A DNA stretch of 64,000 bases. It comes from Gnetum montanum (taxonomy: Eukaryota > Streptophyta > Gnetopsida > Gnetales > Gnetaceae). The notes below the pieces were generated by a model that was given only the letters and a program-made list of their open reading frames with translations, was not told where the DNA came from and did no database searches. Positions within the stretch are counted from its first letter, which is position 1. Every line of letters begins with the position of its first letter. Shown one piece after another: positions 44,758 through 56,561 of the stretch. A program made the translations under genes and the position numbers. The DNA is taken from contig MNCI01005926.1 in the NCBI GenBank assembly GCA_015680685.1, positions 125,159-189,158 of the forward strand. The letters run 5' to 3'.

Positions 44758-47700
44758 TAAAAATGCACCATACAAGGCTCTTTCGGATTTAAGTTCCAGT
44801 GTCAACTTGATTTCTCAAGAAATGTACAATTCCTGGAACTTGCCTCCATTGAAAAAGAGCAACATCTATGTAGAGTTGGCCAACTAGTCCATCACTATCC
44901 CATTGGGACTAGTGGAAGATATTATTACCACTATTTGTGGATGGCCATACCCAACTGACTTCCTAGTGATTCAAATAAACAATGGTAAGGGGGACTTCCC
45001 AATCATAATGGGAAGAGCATGGCTAACCACCATCAACGCATGCCTAGGAATCCAAAATATTTCAATAGAAATATCAAAGAAAAATACATTCAGAAAGATT
45101 GAGAAGAAGAAAGTTCCATGCATTGCATACAGTGACACAGGGTGTAATTGCGTGAAAAGGTCATGGTTTGTGCAAAGTTTAGCATTTCCTGCATGCAATC
45201 AATGTGCACAAGTGATTAACATACAAAGATGTCTGTATGCAGTATCCACATGATAGGAAGACACCTAGTGGCTAATAGCTAATCAAAAAAGCAATTCACT
45301 CATATGCATGGAACCAATTGAAGGTTTGACTTATGCTTACATCAATAGCATAGACGCATTAGAGCAGGTCTACTGCCAACTCCCAAGTCTTAACCTTGAA
45401 AATATCAATTGGGGGAAGTTGGAAATCGGTAAGAAATTTAAGCAAGAGCCCCTCGAGCTAAAACCATTATTCATCAGTATAGAATACATGTTTCTTAAAA
45501 ATAGAAAATTGGTAATTATCAAAGCTAAGCTTACTCCTCAACAGAAAGAAGAACTGTTGAAGGTAATAAATAAATGGTCAGAATCCTTCGCTTTGTCATA
45601 TCTCAAATTAACTAGAATAGATCCTAGGATATGCCAACATAGAATTTACACTGACCCCTCCATGGTGCCTCGAAGACAACCGCAGAGGTGATTGAACCCT
45701 AAGCTGAAGCAAGTAATTAAGGAAGAAATCAAACATCTTATCAAGGCTCGATTCATATAACCCATTGTTGATAGTGAATGGGATAGCCCCTTAGTTATTA
45801 TGCCTAAAAATGGAGGCAAATGGAGGATGTGCATAGATTTTAGGCTACTAAATATGGCAACATTCAAAGATCACTTTCCATTGCCATTTGTCGACCAAGT
45901 CTTAGACACCATCACAGGGCATCACTATTACAATTTTCTAGATGGATATAGTGAGTATAACCAAATACAAATAGCCACAGAAGACTAAGCTAAGACTACA
46001 TTCACCAGTCCATGGGGAACATTCACATACAAATATATGTTTTTTGGCTTGCACAATTCCCTTGCAACATTTCAATGACTAGTTCTAAGCATATTCCAAT
46101 AGTAGATATGGAATGGCATGGAGGTTTTTATGGATGACTTCTCCACTTATGGAGCAAACTTTGATCAAGTTGTGGACCAGTTGGAGAAAGTGTTAAAAAG
46201 ATGTGAAGAAACCTATTTGAGGCTCAACTAGCAGAAAAGACATTTAATGGTCCAAGAAGGCATAGTACTAGAACACAAAATCTCACACACAAGGATAGAG
46301 GTAGACTCCAAGAAAATCAAAATTATCCAAGGAATTACCCATCAACCAAAAACTATCAAAGATATTCAATCATTCCTTGGACATACTAGCTACTATAGGA
46401 GATTTATTAAGAAATTTTCAAAGGTTGCCAAACCATTGGTGGAATTAACAAAAAAGGATGTACCTTTTGAGAGGATAAGGTAATGCAAATTAGCTTTCCA
46501 AACTCTGAAATAGAAGCTAGTAGAAACACCCATTCTACAAGCTTCTGACTAGTCCAAACCATTCTATATCATGATTGATGCATCCAACTATGCTTTAGGA
46601 GTTGTACTTACATAGTTAGATGACCAGAAGCATCCTTATTACATCCACTATGCAAGTAGAAGTATTGTTAGTACACAACTTAACTACACTACCACAAAGA
46701 AAGAATTAATGACTATAGTGTTTGCACTAGAAACGTTAAGACACTATGTATTGGGATATAAAGTATATATACATACAGATCATACTACAATCCGGTTCCT
46801 CATGAATAAGCCAATGGTAAGCCCTCGTACCATACGATGGCTTATAATCTTACAAGAGTTTGATTTAACGATGATCGATCACAAGGGCACCAAGAATGTA
46901 GTTTTTGATCATTTATCTCAGTTGTGATGGGACAACAAGCAGGATGAGTATCCAATTTTTGATCATTTCCCTGATGAATTCCTCTTTGTTGGTATAGTGA
47001 ATAATCAATCACCCATGAAGACAAACTGGTACAGTAGCATTCTTACCTATCTCCTCATCCAACAAACACCACAAGAGTTAAACCTTAAGAAGAAACAACA
47101 GTTTCTTCACTGAGCCAAGTACTTTATGGAGAATAATGGGCAACTTTACAAAGTGTGTCCTGATGGCTTGGTTCGATGTTATGTTTCTGATATAGATCAA
47201 TTGCGAGTTCTCCAAGATGCTCATGAGGGTTCTTGTGGGGGTCATTATGTTAGGAGATGAATGGCCATCAAGATTCTACTTGCAGGATATTATTGGCCTA
47301 CATTATTTTGGGATGCCAATCATTTCATCCAATCTTGTGAGCATTGTCAATGTGATGGGGGAATGACTGCTAGAATGGAGGATCTGCAACAATGGATTCA
47401 ACCGTTAGAACCCTTCGACATTTGGGGAATTGATTTTATGGGGCTGAATACACCAATGTCCAATGGAAAAGCTTATATTATTGTTTCCATTGATTACCTA
47501 ACAAAATGGGCTGAAGCAGCTACTGATAAAGATTGTACATCATCTATAGCTACATGATTTATTCAACTACAAATCATAAATAGGTTTGGTGTGCAATGTA
47601 GACTTATTTCAGACAATGGTACACACTTCATAGGTGCAACTTTTTAGAAATTAATGCAATGCTTAGGGTTTGAGCATAAATTGACTACACCATACCACCC

Positions 47701-48270
47701 CCAAGTGAATGGTTAAGTAGAAGTCACCAATAAGGAGATTACAAAGATATTGATAAGAACTGTTAGCAAGTTTAGGAGAGACTAGAGCACTAAATTGAAT
47801 AATGCTTTTTAGGCATACCAATCCACATGGAAACTCCCTACAGGCTACTCTCCCTATGAGTAAGTGTACGGTAAATTACTAACACTTCCCATTCAAACTA
47901 AGTTCCATACACTATCCATGACATGTGACCTCAACCTTGACCTTGATCTAGCACAGAAACAACGATTAGTAACGCTTAACTTGTTAGATGAAAACCAATT
48001 AGCTACCCTATCATCTAACGCATTTCACAAGGCCTTCAATAAACAATGTCATGACCTAAGAATTCGGAAAGTTAAATATTAACTACGAGGTAAGGTTCTC
48101 TACTAGAATCCCATACATGTGCCACAACATACTAGATTTCAAACACTATGGGAAGGACCTTATATTATTTATGCAACTTTTCCTTTAGGAACCATGACAA
48201 TATACAAAACTAAGAGCCTGGATAAGAAACTTTTGGTCAATGTGCAACAAACCAAACCTTCTAAAAGCTT
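44758..48270 (+). pseudogene. pol: B3 protease, RT, RNase H and integrase, interrupted by stops
   Basis: All parts lie in one frame. Protease: ALSDLSSSVNLISQEMY (active-site Gly lost), PLGLVEDIITTICGW, IIMGRAWLT (44770-45250). RT: WRMCIDFRLLNMATFKDHF, FLDGYSEYNQIQIA, catalytic FMDDFSTYG (46128), FLGHTSYYRRFIKKFSKV. RNase H: IDASNYALGVVL (46573), HTDHTTIRF, FDHLSQL. Integrase: finger HEGSCGGHY and CEHCQCDGG (47223-47370), D in GIDFMG (47431), D in SDNGTHF (47610), E in VEVTNKE (47719), and WEGPYIIY (48150). The catalytic residues of RT and integrase are kept. About a dozen stops interrupt the frame, and the QVEV glutamine codon is TAA. Only the stops clearly prevent function. Confidence 0.9.
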
Positions 48271-49959
48271 AGGATAGCTAGTACACATGCTACCTCTCTT
48301 GATGGACAACCCTACTCACTATTTCAGATCTCCTCCTTCAAACTTAGTCATGGGGGAGATGGCCACCTATGCTAACTATTATAGGCCCTTAGTTCTTTTT
48401 GAATTTTTGTTTTACATAATTTTTGTTTTGCACATTCTTTCAAATTTTCTTATTTTTTTTTACACCATCGTTTATGTTTTTATTGTTTCTTTGTTTGCTT
48501 GATTTACTTTTATTCATCATCTAATAAGTGCTCATGATGGTGGATTGAATTATATCATATTGATTTTTACCATTGAATTATGATGCTGATATTAAGGTAT
48601 GGTTCTTTTGGTAAAACAAGCAATGAGTCCATGTTGTCCACTCATCCATACAACTCTATGGTCTCCTTTGGCTTGGAACTATATAGTCCCCTTTTTCTNG
48701 AGAATTCAAAGCACACCCCTTAGACATAATAAAGAAATATGGGCTATAAGCACTGGTTATGGCACTGGAAACACATGTTACCCATGCCTGAAGGTTCCCT
48801 CTAACTAAGGCCCTTTCTCACTTCCTGCTTCTCCATCTCACTCTTCTTGGGATGCTGTCACTCTTTGTGGAAGCATTCTTGTTGCCTCAAGAAGATGGAT
48901 TGGCCAAGTGTATTGATGCAAGGTCACTGAATGTGGTTGGTTTGAGTCTATATTTGGGATGAGTTCTGCTCAATTATCTTAACCATGAAATATACAAGGG
49001 GCTTTACATAGCCTTATTCTTGGGATTCCATTCCATTCTCTCCTCTCCATCTTTCTTCCATTTTCCACCTCATTGTCAATTTTATCATTAGTCTATTCTA
49101 GGTTGATGCATTGTTTTTCTTTGGTGAATTCTTGTGTGTAAGTTTTTAAGTATTACTTCAAAATGACATTCCTAGAGCCTACAGGCTCTTTGGTTTGTGG
49201 GTTTGTCAAGGCATAAAGGGCATGAGCCTGCTTTGGGGAGGACCCACTTGCATATCTTTTGGTTTGGTTAAGTGAATTTCTTTACCCGTAGACATTGTTA
49301 CAATCAAATGCTTTTTATTTACCTCATACATGTCATCCAAATTGTATTCACCTTCATAATTGTTTGTAATGAATTCCTTTTTATTATTGTGAATACCCTA
49401 TTTCCACTACTCCTTGTCTCAAGATTTCTCTAAATTGTATGGATCGCTTCTATTATTTAACCCATTTGTCAGTCTTTCCACTAACAATATCAAGCAAGAA
49501 ATCTATCACAATCAAATCTTGGCTAGATAAAATCATTGATGAGACAAGGTATTCAGCCATTATTTATGTATTATATATACTAATCCTTGGTTTTGTTGTG
49601 ATTTCAATGGGAAGCATGGATTAGAAGTAGGACTATCGTCACCAAGGATGATGCAACCATATCACTCACTAGAGATTGTTCATGACTGCTGGATCTCTTT
49701 TACCTCTCCCTCATTCTTCTATTGCCAAGAGGGGTTGGATGTCCTTTGGATCCGTTGGTGTTCTTTCCTAATTGTCATGAACACCAATTTTGTACGTAAT
49801 TATAATATTGTATGCTCAGGCACTTCTATATTTATTTGTTTTCTTTGTGTCACTCTGCATGTCAATCAAATAAGTCCACATCCCCCTAATATATTTTGTA
49901 AATAACTTGTTTCTCTTCTTCTATACTCAAGGATGAGTTTTCATTCAATCGTGGGGGTA
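48271..49959 (+). other. B3 3' non-coding region and polypurine tract
   Basis: About 1.7 kb without a gene, including tagtcatgggggagatgg (48345), a short T-rich repeat (48405-48460), a single N at 48699 and ctcaaggatgagttttcattc (49926-49946), ending in the polypurine tract gtgggggta. It is homologous to minus-strand regions in B1, B5 and B6. Confidence 0.8.
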
Positions 49960-50991
49960 TGATGAGAGCAATTACTCTAGTGGTTACTCTAGTAGTTATT
50001 TTAATTATTAGAGAGGTTACTCTAGTGGTTACTTTAGCAGTTATTCTAATTATTAGAGTGGTTACTCTAGCAATTACTCTAGCAGCTATTCTAATTATTA
50101 GAGAGGTTACTCTAGTGGTTACTCTAGTAGTTATTTTAATTATTAGAGAGGTTACTCTAGTGGTTACTTTAGCAGTTATTCTAATTATTAGAGTGGTTAC
50201 TCTAATTATCAGAGTAGTTGCTCCCAAGCCTATAAATGTAGTGCCCAGGTGCACAATTAGAAAGAAGTCTTTTCAGTAGTCAAGTAGCGAAACTCTTATA
50301 GTCTATTTGAAAGTTAAAGTATTTTCCAAGTGCCCACAGTAGGAGGTCGAAGTTTGGATGGATCTTTATTCAAGCATTGATGTAACTAAGCACATCATTG
50401 TGTTGGCAATAAAGACGAGCTCTTTGATTCATCCTTGCAGCACTTGAGATTTGTTTTCTTACACATTTCTTTTATTTTATTTTCTTATGCATTTATTTTA
50501 TTTTATGCACTTTACATTTATATTATTATCACAAAAATTCATTTTGACCAATTAAGCAAATTGTTGAATTATACAAGCATGACCACTTCGAGCATGCGTG
50601 TAATGCTTGGTGACCCAGTAACAATTAGCATTTGGTAATCTTAGCAATGTTGCACTAGTTCAAGATGTGTACGGAAAGTGAGAATGGATGCTGGTGTTAG
50701 AATTAGTTAGAACTTAGTTAATGAGTAGTTAAGTTAAATTAGTCACTTAGTTACCTCTCTCCTTCCCTACTAGCATAGAACATAAAAACATAAAGCTATA
50801 AAAATCATATGCCTCAAGCTTACTTAACCATACAATCGTGACATATAGGTAAGCTTGGGAAGACAACGATCAACCAACCCATCCTTGTTCCACAAGGGCG
50901 CATAAGCACTTAGTCCTTGGAATTCAACCAGATCGTGCATGAAATGCTCATATTCGTATGGTTGAGCGTAGGGGTACCTTGCCACTCATCA
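49960..50991 (+). repeat. B3 3' LTR
   Basis: 1032 bp. The palindrome array (49968-50215) has more units than in the 5' LTR. TATA is at 50231 and aataaa at 50408-50413. Ends actcatca, followed by atagc. The long plus and minus frames over the array are repeat artefacts. Confidence 0.9.
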
Positions 50992-51428
50992 ATAGCCTTT
51001 GTAATAATAATAGCTATAACATCCTTACAAATTATAGTATATAATTTTATAGGAAAAACACTAAATACCTACCTTGAGTTTTAATTTGATCTTCCTCTGC
51101 TATAAATCAATCTCTATAAAATAACATGTGTAATGTACACCATCTAGTAATGTTTTTGATTTTGTCTTCAAGATTATACCAATACTGGTAACAATTTTTT
51201 CCAACACTTTAAAAAATATGATGAAGTCTTTTTAATTCAATCTAGTAAAAAATTCTAGAGTAATTACAATAATAAGGATTAAAAGTCACTTTCTATTCTT
51301 GAATAATAAAAGTATTATGTTGATCTATAAGAACTTTAAGAACCAATGATTTCTCAATCATTTCAAAATTTAATAAACAAAAAAGAACTTGAAAAAATAA
51401 TGGGTGTGTAAAACATTAATTATTTAGT
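50992..51428 (-). pseudogene. LINE relic: ORF1 (gag-like) fragment
   Basis: The minus strand has a stretch reading FKVLEKIVTSIGIILKTKS, then GVHYTCYFIEIDL, then KLKVG and YKIIYYNL, followed by a Cys/Tyr-rich end at the B3 insertion. This follows the order seen in plant LINE ORF1 proteins (IGxxLxxD, ARVCVEIDL, VxYExLP, CCHC knuckle). It joins the sequence at 41079 when B3 is removed. It contains stops and is bounded on the right by the B6 LTR at 51429. Confidence 0.65.
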
Positions 51429-52300
51429 TGATGAGCAGTGAGGTACCCCTATGCCCAACCATACGAATCACAAGTGTTCATGTGTAATCCAATCAAATTC
51501 CACAAACCTTAAGTTCTTAAGTACACTGGTTCCAAGATGTGAAATCTAATCATGACAATCATTGTCTTCTCAATTATACTTGTGGAGCTTAATTGTATGG
51601 TTAAGTATAATTGAGATACATAATTTTTATTATTTTATATTTTATTTGTCTATGATTAATAGCAAGTTGAAGCTTAATTTATGAACGACTTTAGTTAATC
51701 TAATTGCTAATCAATAACTAACTATCCTAACATAAGTATCTAATCCCACTTTTTATGCACATCTTGAACACATATAACGCTACTGGGTTAGCAAATATTA
51801 AGCATTATAGGGATTACCAAGAGTCATATGCATGCTCGAAGTAGTCATACTTATGTGCTTAATTAATTTCTATTTATTCTAGTTAGCTTACTTTAGCTTA
51901 ATTACTTGGAAGTGTTAAAGGAAATTACATAAAACATTAAATGCATGAATAAAATATTTAAGCTAGCCAAGGTGCTACAAGGTTTGATCAAAAAGCTCAT
52001 CTTTATTACCACATACAGTACCATGCCAAGGTACAATAATGCTCAAATAGAGATCCATACACTTAATGACTCCTATTGCAAGCACTTTGGAAAATATTCT
52101 AACTCTAGAGAAAAGAAACTACAAGAGCTTTGCTATGCTACAAAAAAAAACTATATAGAAACCATGTGCCCAAGTGCTATATTTATAGGCCAGCACATAC
52201 CCCACAATATCAAATATTCAACATTGCACCTTGGGGCCCAATATTAGATACCGAACATTGCAAATTTGATATCAAAGCCTTGCTAAAATATGATTCATTA
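51429..52300 (-). repeat. B6 3' LTR
   Basis: 872 bp. On the plus strand it runs from tgatgagcagtg to attcatta, before the minus-strand polypurine tract (52301-52309). Its U3 (about 52190-52300) is unlike that of the other copies (ggccccaaggtgcaatg on the minus strand) and carries a TATA (ctataaatata on the minus strand). R-U5 is shared. B6's 5' LTR is outside the window. Confidence 0.85.
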
Positions 52301-54260
52301 TACCCCCATAACTAAATGAAAACTCATCCTTAAGTAAATAAGATGAGGAATAGGTTCCTTACAAAATATTATGAAGGTACGGGATTATTTACTAACATGC
52401 AAACTAACTCAAATGGAATAGATAGACTTTAAGTGCCCAAGTGTATAAATTTACAATCTTTTACAAATTTTGATGTTCATGATAATAGAATTGAACACCC
52501 TAAAAAAACTAACATCTAACTTCTCTAGCAACTAAAGAGTGAGGGAGAAGATTCAATGATCATGAAGAGTCCATGTCACATGGTGCTACCACTTCTTTCT
52601 TGGTGAAGATAATCTCACTTTAGTCCATGCTTCCAACTGCAATCACAACAAAATTGTAGATTAGTGTGCAATGTGTAACATATAGCTTTTAAGTACCTTG
52701 TCTTATCATGGTTACACTTGCTAGGTTATGATTATGAGAAATTGAGTCCTTTAATAGTGTTAGTGGGAAAACTAAAAAATAAGGTGAAATGGATAAGTGG
52801 TCCATTAAATTCTAAAAATTTCAAATGTGATGAAATTCTTGAAGAGGGTTTAAGAATTCTCAACAAATAAAAATAGGATTTCATTGAAAAACATCATGAA
52901 GATGTGCACAATTGGATGTCATTGATGAGGTATGTAAAAGGATTTGATTATGAAAATGTCTAAGGATATAGAACTTCACTAATCCAACCAAAAGGTATGC
53001 AAGTGGCTCCTTTCCAAAGTGGACACAAACCCTTTATTGCCCTTCCATAACTTCAAACTAAGGAGTTCATGGGCCTCATGGATGATTAATGTTTACAGAA
53101 AGTTAAGTACAAAAACTTGGAAGAAACTACCTAAGAATTTCAACACATCAAACTAAGACATTGAACAAGAACATGAAACTGGTAGTGAGGTGAGACATGG
53201 AAAGCATATATGGATGAGGAAGAGAGTGGAATGGAGTTCTTGATTAAGGTTACATGTAGTCCCTTGTAAATTTTGTGGTTAAATAACATGATAAAATCCA
53301 TCTTAATTCCAAACCAAAACCAACCACATTTAGTGACTTTACATTGCCATTCTAAGACAAGTCCACCACCCTGAGACATAAGAGTGCTACCACAAAATGA
53401 CCACCATTCCTTATTAAAGAAGAAAAGAGAAGTAGAAAGTGAGAAAGGTACTTAGTTAGAGGTAACCTTTAGGCATGGGTAACATATCTTTTTAGGCCCA
53501 TAACCAATGTTTGTAGCTCATTCATTTTGTGTAAGAGATGTGCTTTGAATTTCCATTATTTTTTTCTTCGATATGGGAACCACACTATGTAAAGACTTAT
53601 TCAACTTCCTATTATTGGTTGACATGGAATGGTAAGAAATCCATGAAAATGCACATGCACCCAAGTAAGCAGAAAAGCACCAAGAGTATCAAGTCCTCTT
53701 GAAGTCACACCCTATTCAAACCTTTGAATTCTTTTCAAATCTAGAAACTACCAAGATCATAAGTTCATTAAAGTTTTATTAATGAAAAAGAAACCACACA
53801 TTTCCATAATAAGGAAAATCATAGAGTTTTTGGATGGGTGGATGTTGTGGACTCACTGCTTGTTTCATGTAAAAGCAACCATGTCCTAGTCATTAGTAAT
53901 AAAATGCAAAGCTAGAATCCAAACACCAACAATCAAATAACCAAATAGCACATGCCCGCATCAATCAAACCACACTATACCTAGTTGGAAATAAGATACA
54001 TTATTATTTAAAAATAATAAGAAAACCACATTCAAATAAAGGAAAATATACAAGAAATTGTAAAATATTTAAGAAAAATAAAATGTACTAATGATGTTGT
54101 AAAACAAAAATTTTTGAAAAATTAATAACGTAAAACAAAAAGGTGTAAGATAAAGATTGCGTAAAAAATAAAAAGTTGTAAAAGTAATAAGGTGTAAAAC
54201 AAAAAGATGAAAATTAAATGAGTTGCTTATATAGTTAGCATGGATGGCCATCTCCCCCAT
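52301..54260 (-). other. B6 3' non-coding region
   Basis: About 2 kb homologous to the 3' regions of B1, B3 and B5, with no gene. It has only about 200 bp of unclear sequence (52460-52650) where B1 carries its 3-kb extra ORF. The right end, ccatctcccccatgacta (about 54248), is the minus-strand form of the post-integrase marker. Confidence 0.75.
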
Positions 54261-54289
54261 GACTAAGTTGAAAGAAGAAGATCCAAAAG

Positions 54290-55603
54290 ATTAAGTGTGG
54301 TTGTCCATTCAATAAGGCATTTGTTGCACCAACTTGCTTAGGCTCATGAAAAGGTTTGACTTGTTGTATGTTGACTAGCTACTTCTTGTCTAGGCTCTCA
54401 GGTTTGTAGATCAACATGGCCCCAAAAGAGAAAGTTTCATAAATGATATAGGGTCTTTTCCACAATGTTTGGTATTTAGTTTATTGAGGTATGTGTATGG
54501 GGCTTGAGTAGAGGACCTTATCTCTTCATTAAAATTTAACTTTCCTAATTCTAAGGTCATGGCACTTTTTGTTGAATGCCTTGTGCAACTCATTAAATGA
54601 CAAGGCCACCAATCGATTTTTGTTTAGCAAGTTGAGATTCATTAATCTTTGTTTTTGTGCTAGACTTAAGTCATGGTTAAGGTCATAAGTTGTTGAAACT
54701 GTACAAAGCTCAGAATGAATAGAAAGTGTTGGTAATTTTCTATACACTAGCTCATAGGGAGAATAGCCTATAGAAAGTTTTCATGTTGAGCGGTAGGCCT
54801 AGAGAGCATTGTTGAGTTTTGTGCTTTAGTCTCTCCTATATTTGCTAATAGTTCTTGTAGGATCTTTGTGACTTTCCTATTTGTCACCTCAACCTAACCA
54901 TTAGCTTAGGGGTGGTAGGGTGTTGTTAGTTTATGTTTAACTCCCAAGAATTACATGAGTTTTCGAAAGGTAGTGCTTGTAAAGTGGGTTCCATTATCAG
55001 AAATTAATGCATGTGGCATACCAAACTTGTTTACAACATTATGTTGTATAAATCGAGTAGCAATAGAAGTTGTACAATTGGTGATAGTTTCTACTTCTAC
55101 CCATTTCATACAATAGTCAATAGTGACTATGATGTATGCCTTTCCATTTGACATGGATGTGATGGGACCCATGAAATGTCAAAGGGTTTTAGTGGTTGGA
55201 TCCACTGTTGAGGTTCCTCCATTCGAACAGTCATTCTACCATCTTGTTGATAGCATTCATAAGAGTGGATAAATTGGTGAGCATCCCTGAAGATTGTTGG
55301 CCAGTAATACCATACCATCAGGATTTTAATGGCCATGCATCTCCCAACATAGTGGCTCCCATAAGGACCCTCATGAGCATCTTAGATAACATGTAGTTGA
55401 TCAACATCAGGGACATACCAATGAACCAAGCCATTGGCACACACCTTGTAGAGGTGTCTGTTGATCTTCCTGAAGCATTTTACCAAGTGAAGAAACTATT
55501 ATTTCTTTTGGTGATCCAACCCTTGTGGCATCTCTTGAGTAAGAAAATAGGTGAGAATGCCATCATACCATTTAGGCTCAGTGGGTAATTATTCAATTAT
55601 ATC
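54290..55603 (-). pseudogene. pol: B6 integrase, broken
   Basis: The minus strand has the finger region (YYWPTIFRDAHQFIHSYECY, where the first Cys is Tyr), the core with SDNGTHF (about 55000) and VEVTN (about 54890), and the C-terminal GPY-type module near 54450. A small deletion near 55175 removes the WGID residues, so the first catalytic Asp is lost. The frame continues, beyond the B5 insertion, from RNase H at 63141. Confidence 0.83.
55599..55603. repeat. Target-site duplication of B5, left copy (atatc)
   Basis: The right copy at 63136-63140 is atagc, one mismatch. The B6 reading frame is restored when B5 and one copy are removed. Confidence 0.6.
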
Positions 55604-56561
55604 TAATGAGTGGTGAGGTACCCCTAGACTCAACCATATGAATACAAGCATTTCATGCATGATCCGATCGAATTCCAAGGACTAAGTGCCTATGTGCCTT
55701 TGAGGAACAAGGAAGGGTTGGTTGATCGTTGTCTTCCCAAACTTACTTGTATGTCATGGTTGTATGGTTAAGTAAGCTTGAGGCATATGATTTTTATAGC
55801 TTTTATGTTTTTATGTCCTACTGCTAATAAGGGAGGAGAGAGAGAGATAACTAAGTAACTAATTTAACTTAACTACTGATTAACTAGGCTTTAAACTAAT
55901 CTTAACACCAATATCCTTTCTCACTTACCATACACATCCTAAACCAGCACAACACTACTGGGATTACCAAACGCTAATGGTTACTGGGTTACCAAGTGTT
56001 ACATGCATGCTCGAAGTGATCGTACTGTGTGTGCTAATAACAAAAATGTAAAATGCATAAGATAAAATAAAATAATAAAATAAAATAAATGCAGAAAAAA
56101 ATAAAATAAAGGAAATGAGTAAGGAAACAAATCTCAAGTGCTGCAAGGATGAATCCAATACCTCGTCTTTATTGCCATACATAAGGTGTGCTCAAGTACA
56201 CAATGCTCGAATAATGATTCGTCCACCCTTAGACCTCCTGCTGTGAGCACTTGGCTAGAGTTTCACTACTTGACTCCTAAAAGACTTCCTCTTCTGAATT
56301 CTTCTTCTTCTTCTTTTTATTGTGTGCCTGGGCATTGTATTTATAGGCTTGGGAGAAACTACCCTAATAATTACAAAAACTACCACTCTAATTTTAGAAA
56401 AACTTCCCCTCTAATAATAAGCACTCTAATAATTAGAGTAACTTCCCTAATAATAACCACTCTAATTATTAGAGTAACTACCCTAATAATAACCACTCTA
56501 ATTATTATAGTAACTGCTCTAATAATTACCACTCTAATTATTAGAGTAACCGCTCTCATCA
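55604..56561 (-). repeat. B5 3' LTR
   Basis: 958 bp. The U3 (56355-56561) is an array of actctaattattagagt palindromes spaced by taactaccctaataat, of the B3 type but with a different spacer. The minus-strand LTR start is preceded by the polypurine tract (plus-strand tacccccat at 56562). Confidence 0.88.

Larger units (their letters stand above)
41080..50991 (+). mobile_element. B3: full-length Athila-like element
   Basis: 9.9 kb with both LTRs (41080-42052 and 49960-50991), PBS (42054-42071), gag, protease, RT, RNase H, integrase and polypurine tract (49951-49959, gtgggggta). It is the most complete family B copy and serves as the reference for the others. It is interrupted by stops, by a suspect inverted block at 44470-44756 and by a one-N joint at 48699. 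It is inserted into the LINE relic. Confidence 0.9.

Noticed and set aside
49886-50279. Long Val/Ile/Leu-rich frames on both strands in the B3 LTRs (also 41006-41390 and 56186-56572)
   Set aside because: The 45-bp repeat unit is a multiple of three and free of stops on both strands. The peptides are translations of the U3 array, not membrane proteins.
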